A DNA stretch of 64,000 nt from Winogradskyella psychrotolerans RS-3 (GTDB lineage: Bacteria; Bacteroidota; Bacteroidia; Flavobacteriales; Flavobacteriaceae), in NCBI RefSeq assembly GCF_000427335.1, contig NZ_ATMR01000042.1, forward strand, positions 49,661 through 113,660, given 5' to 3'. A program made the position numbers and the translations under genes. Shown here one piece after another: positions 43,935 through 54,403 of the stretch. Position 1 is the first letter of the stretch; every line of letters begins with the position of its first letter. The notes beneath the pieces are model-generated. The model did no database searches, was not told the origin of the DNA, and was given only the letters and a program-made list of their open reading frames with translations.

Positions 43935-45124
43935 TAGTCTTTATATACTTTTAATGCTTCTTCTAAAATTTTAACAGCAATTTTTAAACTTTCGCTATTT
44001 AAAACATAAGCAATACGGATTTGGTTTAAGCCAACGCCAGGAGTCGAATAAAAACCAGCCGCAGGTGCTACCATTACAGTGTCGTTATTGTAATCAAAAG
44101 ATTCTAAGAGCCATTTTGCAAAATGATCAGAGTTTTTTACCGGTAACTCGGCAATACAATAAAATGCTCCATTAGGTTTTGCAACTTTTACACCTTCGAT
44201 TTTTTCTAATGCTGAAATTAGAGTATTTCTACGCTTTACGTATTCTTCTTTTACATCATCGAAATAACTTTGTGGAGTGTCTAATGCAGCTTCACTTGCT
44301 ATTTGTGCTAGAGTAGGTGGACTCAATCGTGCTTGCGCAAATTTTAAAGCCGTTTTTATAAAGTCTTTATTTTTTGATACTAAATAGCCAATTCGTGCAC
44401 CACACATGCTGTAGCGTTTAGAAACAGAATCAATAATAATAGCGTGTTCCTCTAAACCTGGTTCTTGTAAAATTGAATAATGTTCTACACCATCGTAAAC
44501 AAATTCTCTATACACTTCATCAGCGATTAAAAATAAATCGTGTTTTTTTACAATGGCTGCAAGTTGTTTTATTTCTTCTTTTGAATATAAGTAACCTGTA
44601 GGATTACCTGGATTGCAAATTAATATAGCTTTAGTCTTTGGTGTAATTAATTTTTCAAACTCTTCAATTGGAGGTAATGCGAAATTATCTTCAATTTTGG
44701 AAATAACAGGGACTACATTCACGCCAGAAGCTGTTGAAAAGCCGTTGTAATTAGCATAAAATGGCTCCGGAATGATAATTTCATCACCTTCATCCATAAT
44801 GCTACCAAAAGCAAATAAAAGCGCTTCACTTCCTCCTGTGGTAACAATAATGTCATTGTGTGAAACCTCTATTGAATTTCGTTTGTAATAGTCGGCAATT
44901 TTTATTCTATAGCTCTCCGCACCTTCAGATCTGCTATAGGCTATAGTTTCTAGTGTGTTATTTTTTATAGCATCTAATGCTACTTGTGGCGTTTTTATAT
45001 CGGGCTGACCAATATTTAGGTAGTAAATATTTTTTCCTTTCTTTTGAGCTTCTTCAGCATAAGGAACCAATTTTCTAATTGGCGATTCTGGCATGTGGAT
45101 GCCTTTATTTGATATTGATGGCAT
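43934..45124 (-). CDS. Aminotransferase class I, PLP-dependent
   Basis: A 396-residue cytosolic fold-type I aminotransferase. Motifs: YYLNIGQPDIKTP near the start, ICNPGNPTGYLYSKEE, the PLP lysine in DSVSKRYSMCGARIGYLV, and the C-terminal arginine in NQIRIAYVL. Aspartate aminotransferase-like specificity is likely, but substrates vary within the family. It is translationally coupled to murB by a TAATG overlap. A functional link of the two is not obvious. Confidence 0.93.
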   Translation of the reverse strand: MPSISNKGIHMPESPIRKLVPYAEEAQKKGKNIYYLNIGQPDIKTPQVALDAIKNNTLETIAYSRSEGAESYRIKIADYYKRNSIEVSHNDIIVTTGGSEALLFAFGSIMDEGDEIIIPEPFYANYNGFSTASGVNVVPVISKIEDNFALPPIEEFEKLITPKTKAILICNPGNPTGYLYSKEEIKQLAAIVKKHDLFLIADEVYREFVYDGVEHYSILQEPGLEEHAIIIDSVSKRYSMCGARIGYLVSKNKDFIKTALKFAQARLSPPTLAQIASEAALDTPQSYFDDVKEEYVKRRNTLISALEKIEGVKVAKPNGAFYCIAELPVKNSDHFAKWLLESFDYNNDTVMVAPAAGFYSTPGVGLNQIRIAYVLNSESLKIAVKILEEALKVYKD

Positions 45125-45186
45125 TGTGTCTCGGTTTTAAAATGCTAAGTTCTGAAAATTCTTAAAGTTTAAAGGTAAAAAAGTAT

Positions 45187-45215
45187 AAAAAAAAGAGCCT
45201 TCAAATTGAAAGCTC
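45187..45215 (-). terminator. Terminator after the DUF1573 gene
   Basis: Read leftward: GAGCTTTCA/TGAAGGCTC (9 bp with two G-U) followed by eight or more T. Confidence 0.7.
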
Positions 45216-45245
45216 ATTTCTTTAAATTTATATGAGGATGCTCAA

Positions 45246-45674
45246 TTATTGCTCAAGCATACTTTTACTTTTCTTTTCTAAAACGCTAGTCTTATTAGAA
45301 TCTACGACTAGTCCTTTTATTTTTAATGCTACTGTTGGAGTTTCCGCATTAGAAAAAACAGTAATGGTCTTTCTAATTGGGTTTACTCTTTTTGTATCAT
45401 ATTTTACTTCTATCTCACCTGTTTCGCCTGGCATTATAGGTCCTTTAGGTTTTTTAGGTACTGTACAACCGCAAGTCGATTTTACATTAGAAATTACCAA
45501 TGGAGCATCTCCTGTATTTGTAAACTCAAATACTCTTACTCCGTCTGCACCTTTTTCAATGGTACCATAATCTATAACGTCGGTCTTAAATTCAATTTTT
45601 GCTACTTTTTCTTGAGCAAAAGAACCTAGACTCATTAATCCGACAAATAATACTGCTATTAAATTTTTCATCAT
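45246..45674 (-). CDS. DUF1573 secreted protein
   Basis: A 142-residue protein with a signal peptide (MMKNLIAVLFVGLMSLGSFAQ) and a single DUF1573 immunoglobulin-like domain (about residues 27-128). The hallmark is VISNVKSTCGCTVP with the CGC pair. The domain is common in periplasmic or surface proteins of Bacteroidota, with unknown function. Promoter box at 45698-45705 and a terminator at 45187-45215 mark it as monocistronic. Confidence 0.92.
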   Translation of the reverse strand: MMKNLIAVLFVGLMSLGSFAQEKVAKIEFKTDVIDYGTIEKGADGVRVFEFTNTGDAPLVISNVKSTCGCTVPKKPKGPIMPGETGEIEVKYDTKRVNPIRKTITVFSNAETPTVALKIKGLVVDSNKTSVLEKKSKSMLEQ

Positions 45675-45697
45675 TTTTAATTTTAAAATTGATTAGT

Positions 45698-45705
45698 CAA
45701 AACTA
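45698..45705 (-). promoter_or_regulatory. Predicted -7 promoter box for the DUF1573 gene
   Basis: TAGTTTTG on the minus strand, 24 nt upstream of the ATG, full TAnnTTTG match. Confidence 0.55.
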
Positions 45706-45821
45706 GTTACTTTTTCCCTTGTAACAAAATTTATTAGATGTAATACACTTCATTTAACAGAATTTTTGGCTTTAAAACCTATATTCTTACACTAATAATT
45801 TTTCGAAAAAGGAATTATAAG

Positions 45822-45829
45822 TACTTTTG
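45822..45829 (+). promoter_or_regulatory. Predicted -7 promoter box for valS
   Basis: TACTTTTG, full TAnnTTTG match, 30 nt upstream of the valS ATG; a T-rich stretch about 20 nt further upstream could serve as -33. Confidence 0.55.
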
Positions 45830-45858
45830 GCAGTTATATTACAAAAACAATACCAAAC

Positions 45859-48465
45859 ATGGAAATTCCTTCTAAATATAATGCGTCTTCAATAGAGAAT
45901 AAGTGGTACGACTACTGGATGGAGCACAAGTACTTTCATTCTAAACCAGACGAAAGAGAACCTTATACCATTGTAATTCCTCCACCAAACGTTACGGGGA
46001 TATTACACATGGGACATATGTTGAATAATACGATTCAAGATGTCTTAATTCGTCGTGCACGTTTATTAGGTAAAAATGCGTGTTGGGTGCCTGGTACAGA
46101 CCATGCCTCAATAGCAACAGAAGCTAAGGTTGTTGCCAAACTAAAGGAGCAAGGCATTGATAAAAATGATTTATCGCGTGAAGAGTTTTTAGAGCATGCT
46201 TGGGAGTGGACCGAAGAATACGGTGGAGTCATCTTAGAGCAACTTAAAAAATTAGGTTGTTCTTGCGATTGGGACAGAACTAAATTTACAATGGATGACG
46301 ATATGTCTGAAGCTGTAATTAAAGTATTTGTTGATTTATACAATAAAGGTCTTATTTATAGAGGTTACCGAATGGTGAATTGGGATCCGGAAGCAAAAAC
46401 CACCTTATCTGATGAAGAAGTCATTCATTTTGAAAAACAAGGTTTACTTTATTATTTAGAATATAAAGTTGAAGGTAGTGACGAAAAATTAACCATTGCA
46501 ACCACACGACCAGAAACTATTTTTGGAGATACTGCTATTTGTATCAATCCAAATGATGAGCGTTTTACACATTTAAAAGGTAAGAAAGCTATTGTTCCTA
46601 TTTGTGGACGTGTCATTCCTATTATTGAAGATGCGTATGTTGATGTTGAATTTGGTACAGGATGTTTAAAAGTAACACCTGCGCACGATGAGAATGATAA
46701 AGTTTTAGGGGATAAGCATCAATTAGAAGTTGTAGATATTTTTAATGCGGATGCGAGTTTAAATAGCTTTGGTATGCATTACGAAGGTCAAGATCGTTTT
46801 GTAGTTAGAAAAGCGATTACTAAAGAATTGGAAGAGGCTGGTATTTTAGTGAAAACTGAAAACCATATCAATAAAGTAGGAACATCAGAACGTACTAAAG
46901 CGGTGATCGAACCAAGATTGAGTGATCAATGGTTCTTAAAAATGGAAGATTTAGCACAGCCTGCTATTGATGCGGTTTTAAAAACTGGAGATGTGAAATT
47001 ATTTCCTAAGAAATTTGAGAATACGTATCGTCATTGGATGGAGAATATTCGCGATTGGAATATTTCACGTCAGCTACTTTGGGGACAACAAATTCCTGCG
47101 TATTTCTATGGAGATGGAAAGGAAGATTTTGTAGTGGCTGAAAGCTTGGATGACGCTTTAGTTTTAGCAAAAAAGAAAACTAGCAACCAACAACTAACAA
47201 CTAATGACTTAAAGCAAGATACCGATGCACTAGACACATGGTTCTCATCATGGCTTTGGCCAATGAGCGTGTTTGATGGTATTAGAAATCCTGAAAACGA
47301 AGAAATAAAGTACTATTATCCAACAAACGATTTAGTGACTGGTCCGGATATTTTATTTTTCTGGGTAGCACGTATGATAATTGCGGGTTATGAATATAGA
47401 GATGAAAAACCTTTTGAGAATGTTTACTTAACAGGGTTAGTTAGGGATAAACAACGACGTAAAATGTCGAAGTCTTTAGGGAATTCGCCTGATGCTTTAA
47501 AATTGATTGAAGATTATGGTGCCGATGGAGTTAGAGTTGGACTCTTATTAAGTTCAGCGGCTGGAAATGATTTAATGTTTGATGAAGATTTGTGTCAGCA
47601 AGGAAAGCAGTTCGCTAACAAGATTTGGAATGCTTTCAGATTAGTACAAGGTTGGGAGGTTGATAATTCTATTAGTCAACCAGAATCGAGCAAAATTGCT
47701 TTAGAATGGTTTGAGTCTAAATTTCAGAAAACACTTTTAGAAATTGAAGATCATTTTAGTAAGTATAGATTAAGTGATGCGTTAATGTCTACTTATAAGT
47801 TAATTTGGGATGATTTTGCATCATGGTTATTAGAGATTATAAAACCAGCATATCAACAACCGATTGATGCCAAAACATTAGAAAGTGTTAATGCTATTTT
47901 TGAAGATATTTTAAAGATTTTACATCCATTTATGCCATTCTTAACTGAAGAAATCTGGCATTACATTAAGGAGCGTTCTCCAGAAGAAGCCTTAATTATT
48001 TCGAAATGGCCAGAAGCGAAACCAATAAATGAAATGTTGATTTCAGAATTTGAATTTGCTTCAGAAGTTATTTCTGGATTAAGAAACATAAGAAAGCAAA
48101 AGAATATTGCGTTTAAAGATGCGATTGGTTTTTCTGTAGTGAATAACGAAAATGTAAATACTACGTTTGATGAAGTGATTTCAAAATTAGGAAACCTAGA
48201 GAGCTTCGATTATGTAACAGAAGCTGTTGAAGGTGCGTTGACGTATCGTGTAAAATCGAATGAGTACTTTATTCCAATGGAAGGCAGTATTGATATAGAG
48301 GCTGAAATTGAAAAGCTGACAGAAGAATTAAAATATACAGAGGGCTTTTTAAAATCTGTTCAAAAGAAATTATCTAACGAACGTTTTGTTGCTGGTGCAC
48401 CTGAGCAAGTAGTCGCTTCCGAAAAACAAAAGAAGCTGATGCGTTGGCTAAGATTGAAACTATAA
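45859..48465 (+). CDS. valS: Valine-tRNA ligase (last residues frameshifted)
   Basis: Charges tRNA-Val. The 868-residue frame has the class I signatures [14 protein letters not shown] (HIGH) and KMSKSLGNS (KMSKS), an editing domain with [12 protein letters not shown], and a C-terminal coiled coil. At 48433-48434 one A seems missing: the frame ends in LMRWLRLKL, while the next frame gives [18 protein letters not shown] with a stop at 48489-48491, the expected end of the coiled coil. The gene would then have about 877 residues. The in-frame stretch SNQQLTTND is encoded by a short CAACTAA repeat. A terminator follows. The identity is certain. Confidence 0.97.
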   Translation: MEIPSKYNASSIENKWYDYWMEHKYFHSKPDEREPYTIVIPPPNVTGILHMGHMLNNTIQDVLIRRARLLGKNACWVPGTDHASIATEAKVVAKLKEQGIDKNDLSREEFLEHAWEWTEEYGGVILEQLKKLGCSCDWDRTKFTMDDDMSEAVIKVFVDLYNKGLIYRGYRMVNWDPEAKTTLSDEEVIHFEKQGLLYYLEYKVEGSDEKLTIATTRPETIFGDTAICINPNDERFTHLKGKKAIVPICGRVIPIIEDAYVDVEFGTGCLKVTPAHDENDKVLGDKHQLEVVDIFNADASLNSFGMHYEGQDRFVVRKAITKELEEAGILVKTENHINKVGTSERTKAVIEPRLSDQWFLKMEDLAQPAIDAVLKTGDVKLFPKKFENTYRHWMENIRDWNISRQLLWGQQIPAYFYGDGKEDFVVAESLDDALVLAKKKTSNQQLTTNDLKQDTDALDTWFSSWLWPMSVFDGIRNPENEEIKYYYPTNDLVTGPDILFFWVARMIIAGYEYRDEKPFENVYLTGLVRDKQRRKMSKSLGNSPDALKLIEDYGADGVRVGLLLSSAAGNDLMFDEDLCQQGKQFANKIWNAFRLVQGWEVDNSISQPESSKIALEWFESKFQKTLLEIEDHFSKYRLSDALMSTYKLIWDDFASWLLEIIKPAYQQPIDAKTLESVNAIFEDILKILHPFMPFLTEEIWHYIKERSPEEALIISKWPEAKPINEMLISEFEFASEVISGLRNIRKQKNIAFKDAIGFSVVNNENVNTTFDEVISKLGNLESFDYVTEAVEGALTYRVKSNEYFIPMEGSIDIEAEIEKLTEELKYTEGFLKSVQKKLSNERFVAGAPEQVVASEKQKKLMRWLRLKL

Positions 48466-48501
48466 AATCTAGTTTAGCTAGTTTAAAGTAATGTTTACAA
48501 C

Positions 48502-48537
48502 CTACAAGGTTTATAAAACCTTGTAGTTTTTTGTTTT
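48502..48537 (+). terminator. Terminator after valS
   Basis: Stem CTACAAGGTTT/AAACCTTGTAG with an ATA loop, followed by TTTTTTG. Confidence 0.88.
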
Positions 48538-48548
48538 TAAGATTATAT

Positions 48549-48580
48549 AAAAAAGACGACTGTAAAAGGTGGTCTTTTTT
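48549..48580 (-). terminator. Terminator after rodA
   Basis: Stem AAAAAAGAC/GTCTTTTTT with a 14-nt partly paired loop. It ends the leftward rod-shape operon just past the rodA stop. Confidence 0.75.
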
Positions 48581-48582
48581 AG

Positions 48583-49863
48583 TTACCACTCATTAATCTT
48601 ATTACTATCCAGCTTCACAAAAATAAATAGTAAAATAGTAAAGCCCCAAAGTCCGGAGCCACCATAGCTAAAAAAGGGTAGTGGGATACCTACGGTTGGA
48701 ATTAACCCCATAACCATACCTATGTTTATGGTGAAATGTACAAAAAGAATGGAAGCCACTCCATAGCCATACACACGACTAAATTGTGATTTTTGAGCTT
48801 CGGCTAAATATAAAACTCTCACAATAAGAAGTACAAATAAGATGACAACAAAGCTAGTGCCTACAAAACCCCATTCTTCTCCGACAGTACTAAAAATATA
48901 ATCGGTATGTTGTTCTGGTACAAATTTCCCCGTGGTTCTTGTGCCTTGTAAGAAGCCTTTTCCTGAGATACCACCAGAACTTATGGCTTGTTCTGATTGG
49001 ATAAGATTATACGCTTCTACTTTTTTCATGCGCTCTAATTTGGCTGGATCTTTTTCTAATCGTAACCAAAGGCTAATTCTATTTTGCTGATGTGCTTTTA
49101 AACCGTGTTCATAGAATAACTTTACTCCATAAGAAAACGCGACTGTGAAGATGAGTACAATAATATGTTGTAATACGGCACCTCTTTTTTTCTTCCTAAA
49201 CAGATAAACGATAGTTATAATAACAGCCGCCGCAATTGCTGTTATTAAAATGCCGAATTTTAATGCTAAAACAGCCAATATGATTAACGATAAAGCTATA
49301 ATTAAATAGACTTGTTGTAAGCCTTCACGATAAAAAACGAAGAAAAAGGCCAAATAAACGATGGTACTTCCTGCATCATTTTGAAGTAAGATTAATAAAG
49401 CCGGAATAAAGATTATAGCAGCAACCCTAAGCTGGTCTTTTATAGTCGTCATATTGGTTTGAAGGTCGCTTATATATTTAGCAACAGCCAAAGCAGTAGC
49501 GAATTTAGCGAATTCACTAGGTTGTATCGTCATACTACCGATTCCATACCAGGATCTTGCTCCATTTACATCTTTTCCAAAAATGAACAAACCTATTAAA
49601 GCTAGCATGGCGACCAAATATATGACACTAGCAAATTGTTCATAGAACTTAGCTTCAAACGAAAGGATTATAACAATAAGAGCGAAGGTTAGTCCAATAA
49701 ATATAAGGTGTTTGCCGTAAAGTTGATCGGTGTCGAAATAGCTAGTTATTTCGCCAACATGAGAAGCTGACATGATATTAAAATACCCAAAACCAAGTAA
49801 TAGTAAAAATAGAATAACGGTAATCCAATCGAATTTAAAGTGTCTTTGATTTTCTCTTAACAT
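48583..49863 (-). CDS. rodA: Rod shape-determining protein RodA
   Basis: A SEDS-family peptidoglycan glycosyltransferase working with PBP2 in lateral wall elongation. The 426-residue protein has about ten membrane helices, FGKDVNGARSWYGIG and the conserved PSEFAKFATAL, PEQHTDYIFSTVGEEWGF and LPFFSYGGSGLW. The aspartate in GKDVNGARSW is at the usual site. It lies 6 nt after mrdA, the last gene of the operon. Confidence 0.96.
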   Translation of the reverse strand: MLRENQRHFKFDWITVILFLLLLGFGYFNIMSASHVGEITSYFDTDQLYGKHLIFIGLTFALIVIILSFEAKFYEQFASVIYLVAMLALIGLFIFGKDVNGARSWYGIGSMTIQPSEFAKFATALAVAKYISDLQTNMTTIKDQLRVAAIIFIPALLILLQNDAGSTIVYLAFFFVFYREGLQQVYLIIALSLIILAVLALKFGILITAIAAAVIITIVYLFRKKKRGAVLQHIIVLIFTVAFSYGVKLFYEHGLKAHQQNRISLWLRLEKDPAKLERMKKVEAYNLIQSEQAISSGGISGKGFLQGTRTTGKFVPEQHTDYIFSTVGEEWGFVGTSFVVILFVLLIVRVLYLAEAQKSQFSRVYGYGVASILFVHFTINIGMVMGLIPTVGIPLPFFSYGGSGLWGFTILLFIFVKLDSNKINEW

Positions 49864-49869
49864 GAAGGA

Positions 49870-51822
49870 TTACAATTTTACGTCGATTTGGTTCTGATTT
49901 TTTAAAGGATAATTTTCTTCAGTAGCATAATTTTCGATGACCTGAAGTCTGCTCTCTCCGTTAATTTTGAAAGGTTCTCCAGAGTATGGTTTCTTGTACT
50001 CGTCCTCTAAACTGTGGGTTAAAATCCACTTTTCCAAATCCGTTCTTGTAATATGACCTTTAATATGTTTTTCTATCATTAAACTTGCCATTTTTCCGGC
50101 AAAACGACCTCCCCAATATCCGTTTTCAACAAAAACAGCAATCGCAATTTTTGGGTTATCTTTAGGTGCAAATGCTACAAATATAGAGTGGTCTGTAAGT
50201 TGTGTTTTGACGCTATCTATTTTTATGAAATTTTCGGCAGTACCCGTTTTTCCACAAATATCAATGCCAGGAATTCTTATGTGTTTTGCTGTACCTTCGT
50301 TATAAACATCAAACATACCTTGTACAACTGGTTCAAAATGTTTCTTGTCAATAGTTGTGTATTTTGGAGTAGTGTATTTACTGTCTATTGTTTCTCCTTC
50401 AATATTTTTTATGATATGTGGCGTGTAGTAATAACCACGATTACCAATAGCAGCGACCATATTTGCTAACTGAATTGGTGTCGCTTCAACTTCTCCTTGT
50501 CCAATTGCATTCGAAACAATGTATGTAGATCCCCAACGATTATCTCCATACTGTCTGTCGTAATAATCACCATCAGGAATACGACCAGGTTGCCCTACGG
50601 ATAAGTCATTATTCAAAAAATTTCCTAAGCCAAAACTTTTAGCATGATTTGCCCAAACGTTCATGCCTTCTCCAGCATCATCATATTTATCGACTATACG
50701 ACGGTATACATTTACAAAATAAGCATTACAAGATTGTGCAATACCACCATTCATAGCAATTGGGCTTCTATGGTGGTGACAACCCGTTAAGCGTCTACTG
50801 CCATAATAATAACCCATTCTACAAGTGAACTTTTCGTCAACTGTAACAACATTTTCTTGTAATCCTATTAGAGCGTTGATGACTTTAAAAGGGGATCCAG
50901 GAGGATATTGCGCTTGTAAACCCCTATCAAAAGTGGGTTTGTTAACTTTATCTAAGAATAAACTTGAAAAATTCTTGTTACGCTCTCTTCCAACCAATAA
51001 ATTAGGATTGTAACTTGGACCTGTTACCATAGCGAGTATTTCACCGCTGCTTGGATCTATAGCAACAATACCACCTCGTTTATGTTTCATTAATAGCTCT
51101 CCATAAGCTTGTAAATCTGAATCAATGGTAATAGTTACGTCTTTTCCTGGTTGAGGTAAGGTGTCTAGAGTTCCTTCTTTAAAAGGGCCTATGTTTTTAT
51201 TAAATCGGTCTTTTTGTATAAACTTTATGCCTTTAACACCTCTTAAGGTTTCTTCATAGGTTTTTTCAATACCTTGTTTTCCGATAAGGTCACCTAATGT
51301 ATAATAAGCGTCATTTTCAATAGTTTTCCGATTCACCTCACCAAGATCACCCAGAACATTGGCACCGATATTTGTTTGGTAAGAACGAAGTGAACGTTTT
51401 AGAATGTAGAAGCCTTCGAATTTTCTAATCTTTTCTTGAAGAACAGCATAATCTTTTTTAGAAAGTTGCGGAACAAAAGGAGATGGCAGTCTCGGAGAAT
51501 AATGTGTTGCTTTTTCTAATTTGTTATCGTAATCTTCTCTTGTTATTTTTAAAAGATTACAGAACTCTTCAATTTGTAGAGAGTCTAAAGGAGCAACTTC
51601 TCTAGGAATAACCATAACATCATAGGATGGTTGGTTGGCTACTAATAATTTCCCGTTTCTATCGTACACATAGCCCCGTTTAGGATAGTTATATACTTTT
51701 CTAATGGCATTGTCTTCAAAGATGTTGTAGGCAGTGTTATCATACACCTGAAGATAAAATAGGCGTGCAATGAAAACGAGACCAACAAGGATCACAGTAG
51801 TTAAAAGTAGTAGTTTTCTCAT
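49870..51822 (-). CDS. mrdA: Penicillin-binding protein 2
   Basis: The transpeptidase partner of RodA. The 650-residue protein has one N-terminal membrane helix (LLLLTTVILVGLVFIARLFYL), a PBP dimer domain, and the transpeptidase domain. The active motifs are S-x-x-K in YPPGSPFKVI, S-x-N in AQSCNAYF, and K-T-G in CGKTGTAEN. Its start overlaps the mreD stop by 4 nt and rodA follows by 6 nt. The identity is firm. Confidence 0.97.
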   Translation of the reverse strand: MRKLLLLTTVILVGLVFIARLFYLQVYDNTAYNIFEDNAIRKVYNYPKRGYVYDRNGKLLVANQPSYDVMVIPREVAPLDSLQIEEFCNLLKITREDYDNKLEKATHYSPRLPSPFVPQLSKKDYAVLQEKIRKFEGFYILKRSLRSYQTNIGANVLGDLGEVNRKTIENDAYYTLGDLIGKQGIEKTYEETLRGVKGIKFIQKDRFNKNIGPFKEGTLDTLPQPGKDVTITIDSDLQAYGELLMKHKRGGIVAIDPSSGEILAMVTGPSYNPNLLVGRERNKNFSSLFLDKVNKPTFDRGLQAQYPPGSPFKVINALIGLQENVVTVDEKFTCRMGYYYGSRRLTGCHHHRSPIAMNGGIAQSCNAYFVNVYRRIVDKYDDAGEGMNVWANHAKSFGLGNFLNNDLSVGQPGRIPDGDYYDRQYGDNRWGSTYIVSNAIGQGEVEATPIQLANMVAAIGNRGYYYTPHIIKNIEGETIDSKYTTPKYTTIDKKHFEPVVQGMFDVYNEGTAKHIRIPGIDICGKTGTAENFIKIDSVKTQLTDHSIFVAFAPKDNPKIAIAVFVENGYWGGRFAGKMASLMIEKHIKGHITRTDLEKWILTHSLEDEYKKPYSGEPFKINGESRLQVIENYATEENYPLKNQNQIDVKL

Positions 51823-52325
51823 TTTCGGTTTCGGCTAAAAAGAATTATAATCAGTACACTTAGTATTATAGTGAAAATACTAGAGAATAACGTCTTTTCT
51901 AAAACTAAAAGTATGCTAGAGATGTTAAATATTTCTAATGAGAATAAGATTGAATGATGAATTACGGTACCTAATGAAATATAAGTGATTAAACTACCAA
52001 TATCTGTAGTGCTAAATTTTATACTTTGATGCTCGTACAGCATACCAAATGAGCTTTTTAATAGAATAGGTCTTATATATGCTAAACTAACAGCTGCTGC
52101 CGCGTGAACTCCTCCCGAATCAGAAAACAGATCTATTAACATACCTAACATAAAACTGAATAATAAAAGTGCTAATCGTTCTTCTCGTATAGGAAATAGA
52201 AAAATAAATATGATGTAGATGTATGGATTAATGTAACCTAGGAAATCGATATGATTACATATCAAAACCTGTACTAACAGTAGTAGAATAAATCTAACGA
52301 TATTTATGCCTGCAACACTATTCAT
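51819..52325 (-). CDS. mreD: Rod shape-determining protein MreD
   Basis: A 168-residue inner-membrane protein with about five helices, part of the MreBCD elongation complex. Homology is weak across phyla, but the loop GMLIDLFSDSGGVHAAAAV and the position between mreC and mrdA support the call. It overlaps mreC by 8 nt and mrdA by 4 nt. Confidence 0.9.
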   Translation of the reverse strand: MNSVAGINIVRFILLLLVQVLICNHIDFLGYINPYIYIIFIFLFPIREERLALLLFSFMLGMLIDLFSDSGGVHAAAAVSLAYIRPILLKSSFGMLYEHQSIKFSTTDIGSLITYISLGTVIHHSILFSLEIFNISSILLVLEKTLFSSIFTIILSVLIIILFSRNRK

Positions 52326-53139
52326 TATTGCTTTCTTCTAATAAACTAATTTCGGTACGATCTATATTTTCTAAAATATAAACGGTTCCAATGTTCGTCA
52401 TGTCATTAAATAATTTTACTTGTATCGTATACGTATCTCCACTAATATCACTTTTAAAACTAGTAATAATTCCTATGCCAATTCCTTTAGGGAAAATTGA
52501 AGATTCGCCACCCGTCTGAATCGTATCTCCAACTTTTACAGGTGCAAATTGAGATACATCTTCTAATTGTACATAAATAGGTGATTTACCATTCCAAGTT
52601 AAAGAGCCAATGTGATTGGTGGATTTAATTTTCGCATTAATTTTACTTTTTACATTTAGAATAGATAATGCTGTGGAATATTTTTTTGATGTGTTGTCTA
52701 TAATGCCTATAATTCCATTAGAAGTAATCACGCCAAAGTCGCGTTTTATACTATCGTTTTCACCTTTGTTTAAAGTAAGATAGTTGTTCGTTGAGGAATA
52801 ACTGTTTTTGTAAACATTGGCTACAGTAACTCTATATTTTTCTTTTGCATACGTACTGTCAATAAATGTAGAATCTATAGTCGTATTCGTATTAAGCAAT
52901 TGCTCTCTTAAACGTTGATTTTCTTCAGCGAGAATATCATTTTTAGTTTTCAGATCAAAATATTGGTCAACAGAATTCATGGTACCATAAACACCGCCAG
53001 TTAAAAAATTGGCTGAATTTATGAATTTACTCCTATGATAAGAATGCGATTGAATGGTTAAAGCTAAGGCAATACTAAAAAGCAATAAAAACAACAGAAA
53101 TGTTTTGTTTCTTATAACAAAATTAAAAATTTGTTGCAT
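52318..53139 (-). CDS. mreC: Rod shape-determining protein MreC
   Basis: Periplasmic scaffold of the elongasome. The 273-residue protein has an N-terminal membrane helix (TFLLFLLLFSIALALTI), a coiled coil (about 60-100), and the beta-domain with VITSNGIIGIIDNTSKKYST and GDTIQTGGESSIFPKGIGIG. It lies between mreB (10-nt gap) and mreD (8-nt overlap). Confidence 0.95.
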   Translation of the reverse strand: MQQIFNFVIRNKTFLLFLLLFSIALALTIQSHSYHRSKFINSANFLTGGVYGTMNSVDQYFDLKTKNDILAEENQRLREQLLNTNTTIDSTFIDSTYAKEKYRVTVANVYKNSYSSTNNYLTLNKGENDSIKRDFGVITSNGIIGIIDNTSKKYSTALSILNVKSKINAKIKSTNHIGSLTWNGKSPIYVQLEDVSQFAPVKVGDTIQTGGESSIFPKGIGIGIITSFKSDISGDTYTIQVKLFNDMTNIGTVYILENIDRTEISLLEESNNE

Positions 53140-53149
53140 TATTTACGTC

Positions 53150-54178
53150 TTATTTAATCAATACGCTTTTGTATTTAGGTAAGTTTTTAAGCACGATACC
53201 TGTACCTCTTACTACAGCTCTTAATGGATCTTCTGCAATATAAACAGGTAAGTCTGTTTTTTGAGATAATCGCTTGTCTAAACCTCTTAACATAGATCCT
53301 CCACCTGCTAAATAAATTCCGGTATTATAAATATCTGCCGCTAATTCTGGAGGAGTTTGAGATAAGGTCTCCATAACAGAATCTTCAATACGTAAAATAG
53401 ATTTATCTAAAGCTTTTGCAATTTCACGAAATGAAATCTGAACTTGTTTTGGTTTTCCTGTTAATAAATCACGTCCTTGAACACTCATGTCTTCTGGAGG
53501 TAATTCTAAATCTTCAGTTGCTGCACCAATTTGAATTTTAATTTTTTCAGCAGTTCTATCTCCAACATATAAGTTATGTTGTGTTCTCATGTAATAGATG
53601 ATATCGTTTGTAAACACATCACCTGCAACTTTTACAGATTTGTCACATACAATACCACCAAGTGCAATAACTGCAATTTCAGTGGTACCACCACCTATAT
53701 CCACAATCATGTTTCCTTTTGGTTGCATAATATCTACACCAATACCAATAGCTGCAGCCATTGGTTCATGAATTAAGTATACTTCTTTTCCGTTTACACG
53801 TTCACACGATTCTTTTACCGCACGCATTTCTACTTCAGTAATCCCTGAGGGAATACAAACAACCATTCGTAAAGCAGGGTTAAACCAGCGCTTCTTTAAT
53901 GCAGGAATGTTTTTAATAAACATGCTGATCATTTGCTCAGAAGCATCAAAATCTGCAATAACGCCATCTTTTAACGGACGAATAGTTTTAATATTTTCGT
54001 GCGTTTTTCCTTGCATTAAGTTGGCTTCTTTACCAACTGCTATAATTTTTCCGCTTATGCGGTCTCTGGCTACTATCGATGGATTGTCAACAACAACTTT
54101 ATCGTTGTGGATTATCAGTGTATTTGCGGTTCCTAAATCTATGGCTATTTCTTCCGTTAGGAAATCAAAAAATCCCAT
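53150..54178 (-). CDS. mreB: Rod shape-determining protein MreB
   Basis: The actin-like filament that guides lateral wall synthesis. The 342-residue protein has the ATP-binding motifs AIDLGTANTLI near residues 12-22, MIVDIGGGTTEIAVIAL, and YLAGGGSMLRGL. It is the first gene of the mreBCD-mrdA-rodA operon. The 225-nt gap to purH contains a purH terminator but no clear TAnnTTTG box for mreB. Confidence 0.97.
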   Translation of the reverse strand: MGFFDFLTEEIAIDLGTANTLIIHNDKVVVDNPSIVARDRISGKIIAVGKEANLMQGKTHENIKTIRPLKDGVIADFDASEQMISMFIKNIPALKKRWFNPALRMVVCIPSGITEVEMRAVKESCERVNGKEVYLIHEPMAAAIGIGVDIMQPKGNMIVDIGGGTTEIAVIALGGIVCDKSVKVAGDVFTNDIIYYMRTQHNLYVGDRTAEKIKIQIGAATEDLELPPEDMSVQGRDLLTGKPKQVQISFREIAKALDKSILRIEDSVMETLSQTPPELAADIYNTGIYLAGGGSMLRGLDKRLSQKTDLPVYIAEDPLRAVVRGTGIVLKNLPKYKSVLIK

Positions 54179-54348
54179 GTGCTATTCTTAATTATTTGGG
54201 TTATTTGTATCTTATTCTAAAGACTATCTGTAAAAGTAGTAAAATATACGTTATTTATATGTTTAAAGATGTTTATTGCTAAACTTTTTTTATTTTTCTT
54301 TCACTTTACTTATAAAATAAATTAGATAAGGGCTTTGGCAAAAAAAAA

Positions 54349-54390
54349 GAACCCAAAATTAAGATGGTTTGCATCTCTATTTTGGGTTCT
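54349..54390 (-). terminator. Terminator after purH
   Basis: Perfect stem AGAACCCAAAAT/ATTTTGGGTTCT with a 18-nt loop, followed leftward by a run of T. It separates purH from the mre operon. Confidence 0.85.
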
Positions 54391-54403
54391 AAAATGAAGT
54401 TTT

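Noticed and set aside
4438..48434. Programmed frameshifting as a general explanation for the broken genes
   Set aside because: Only two of nine sites have a slippery heptamer; the others have none, and the broken genes are unrelated. Error or deletion is simpler.
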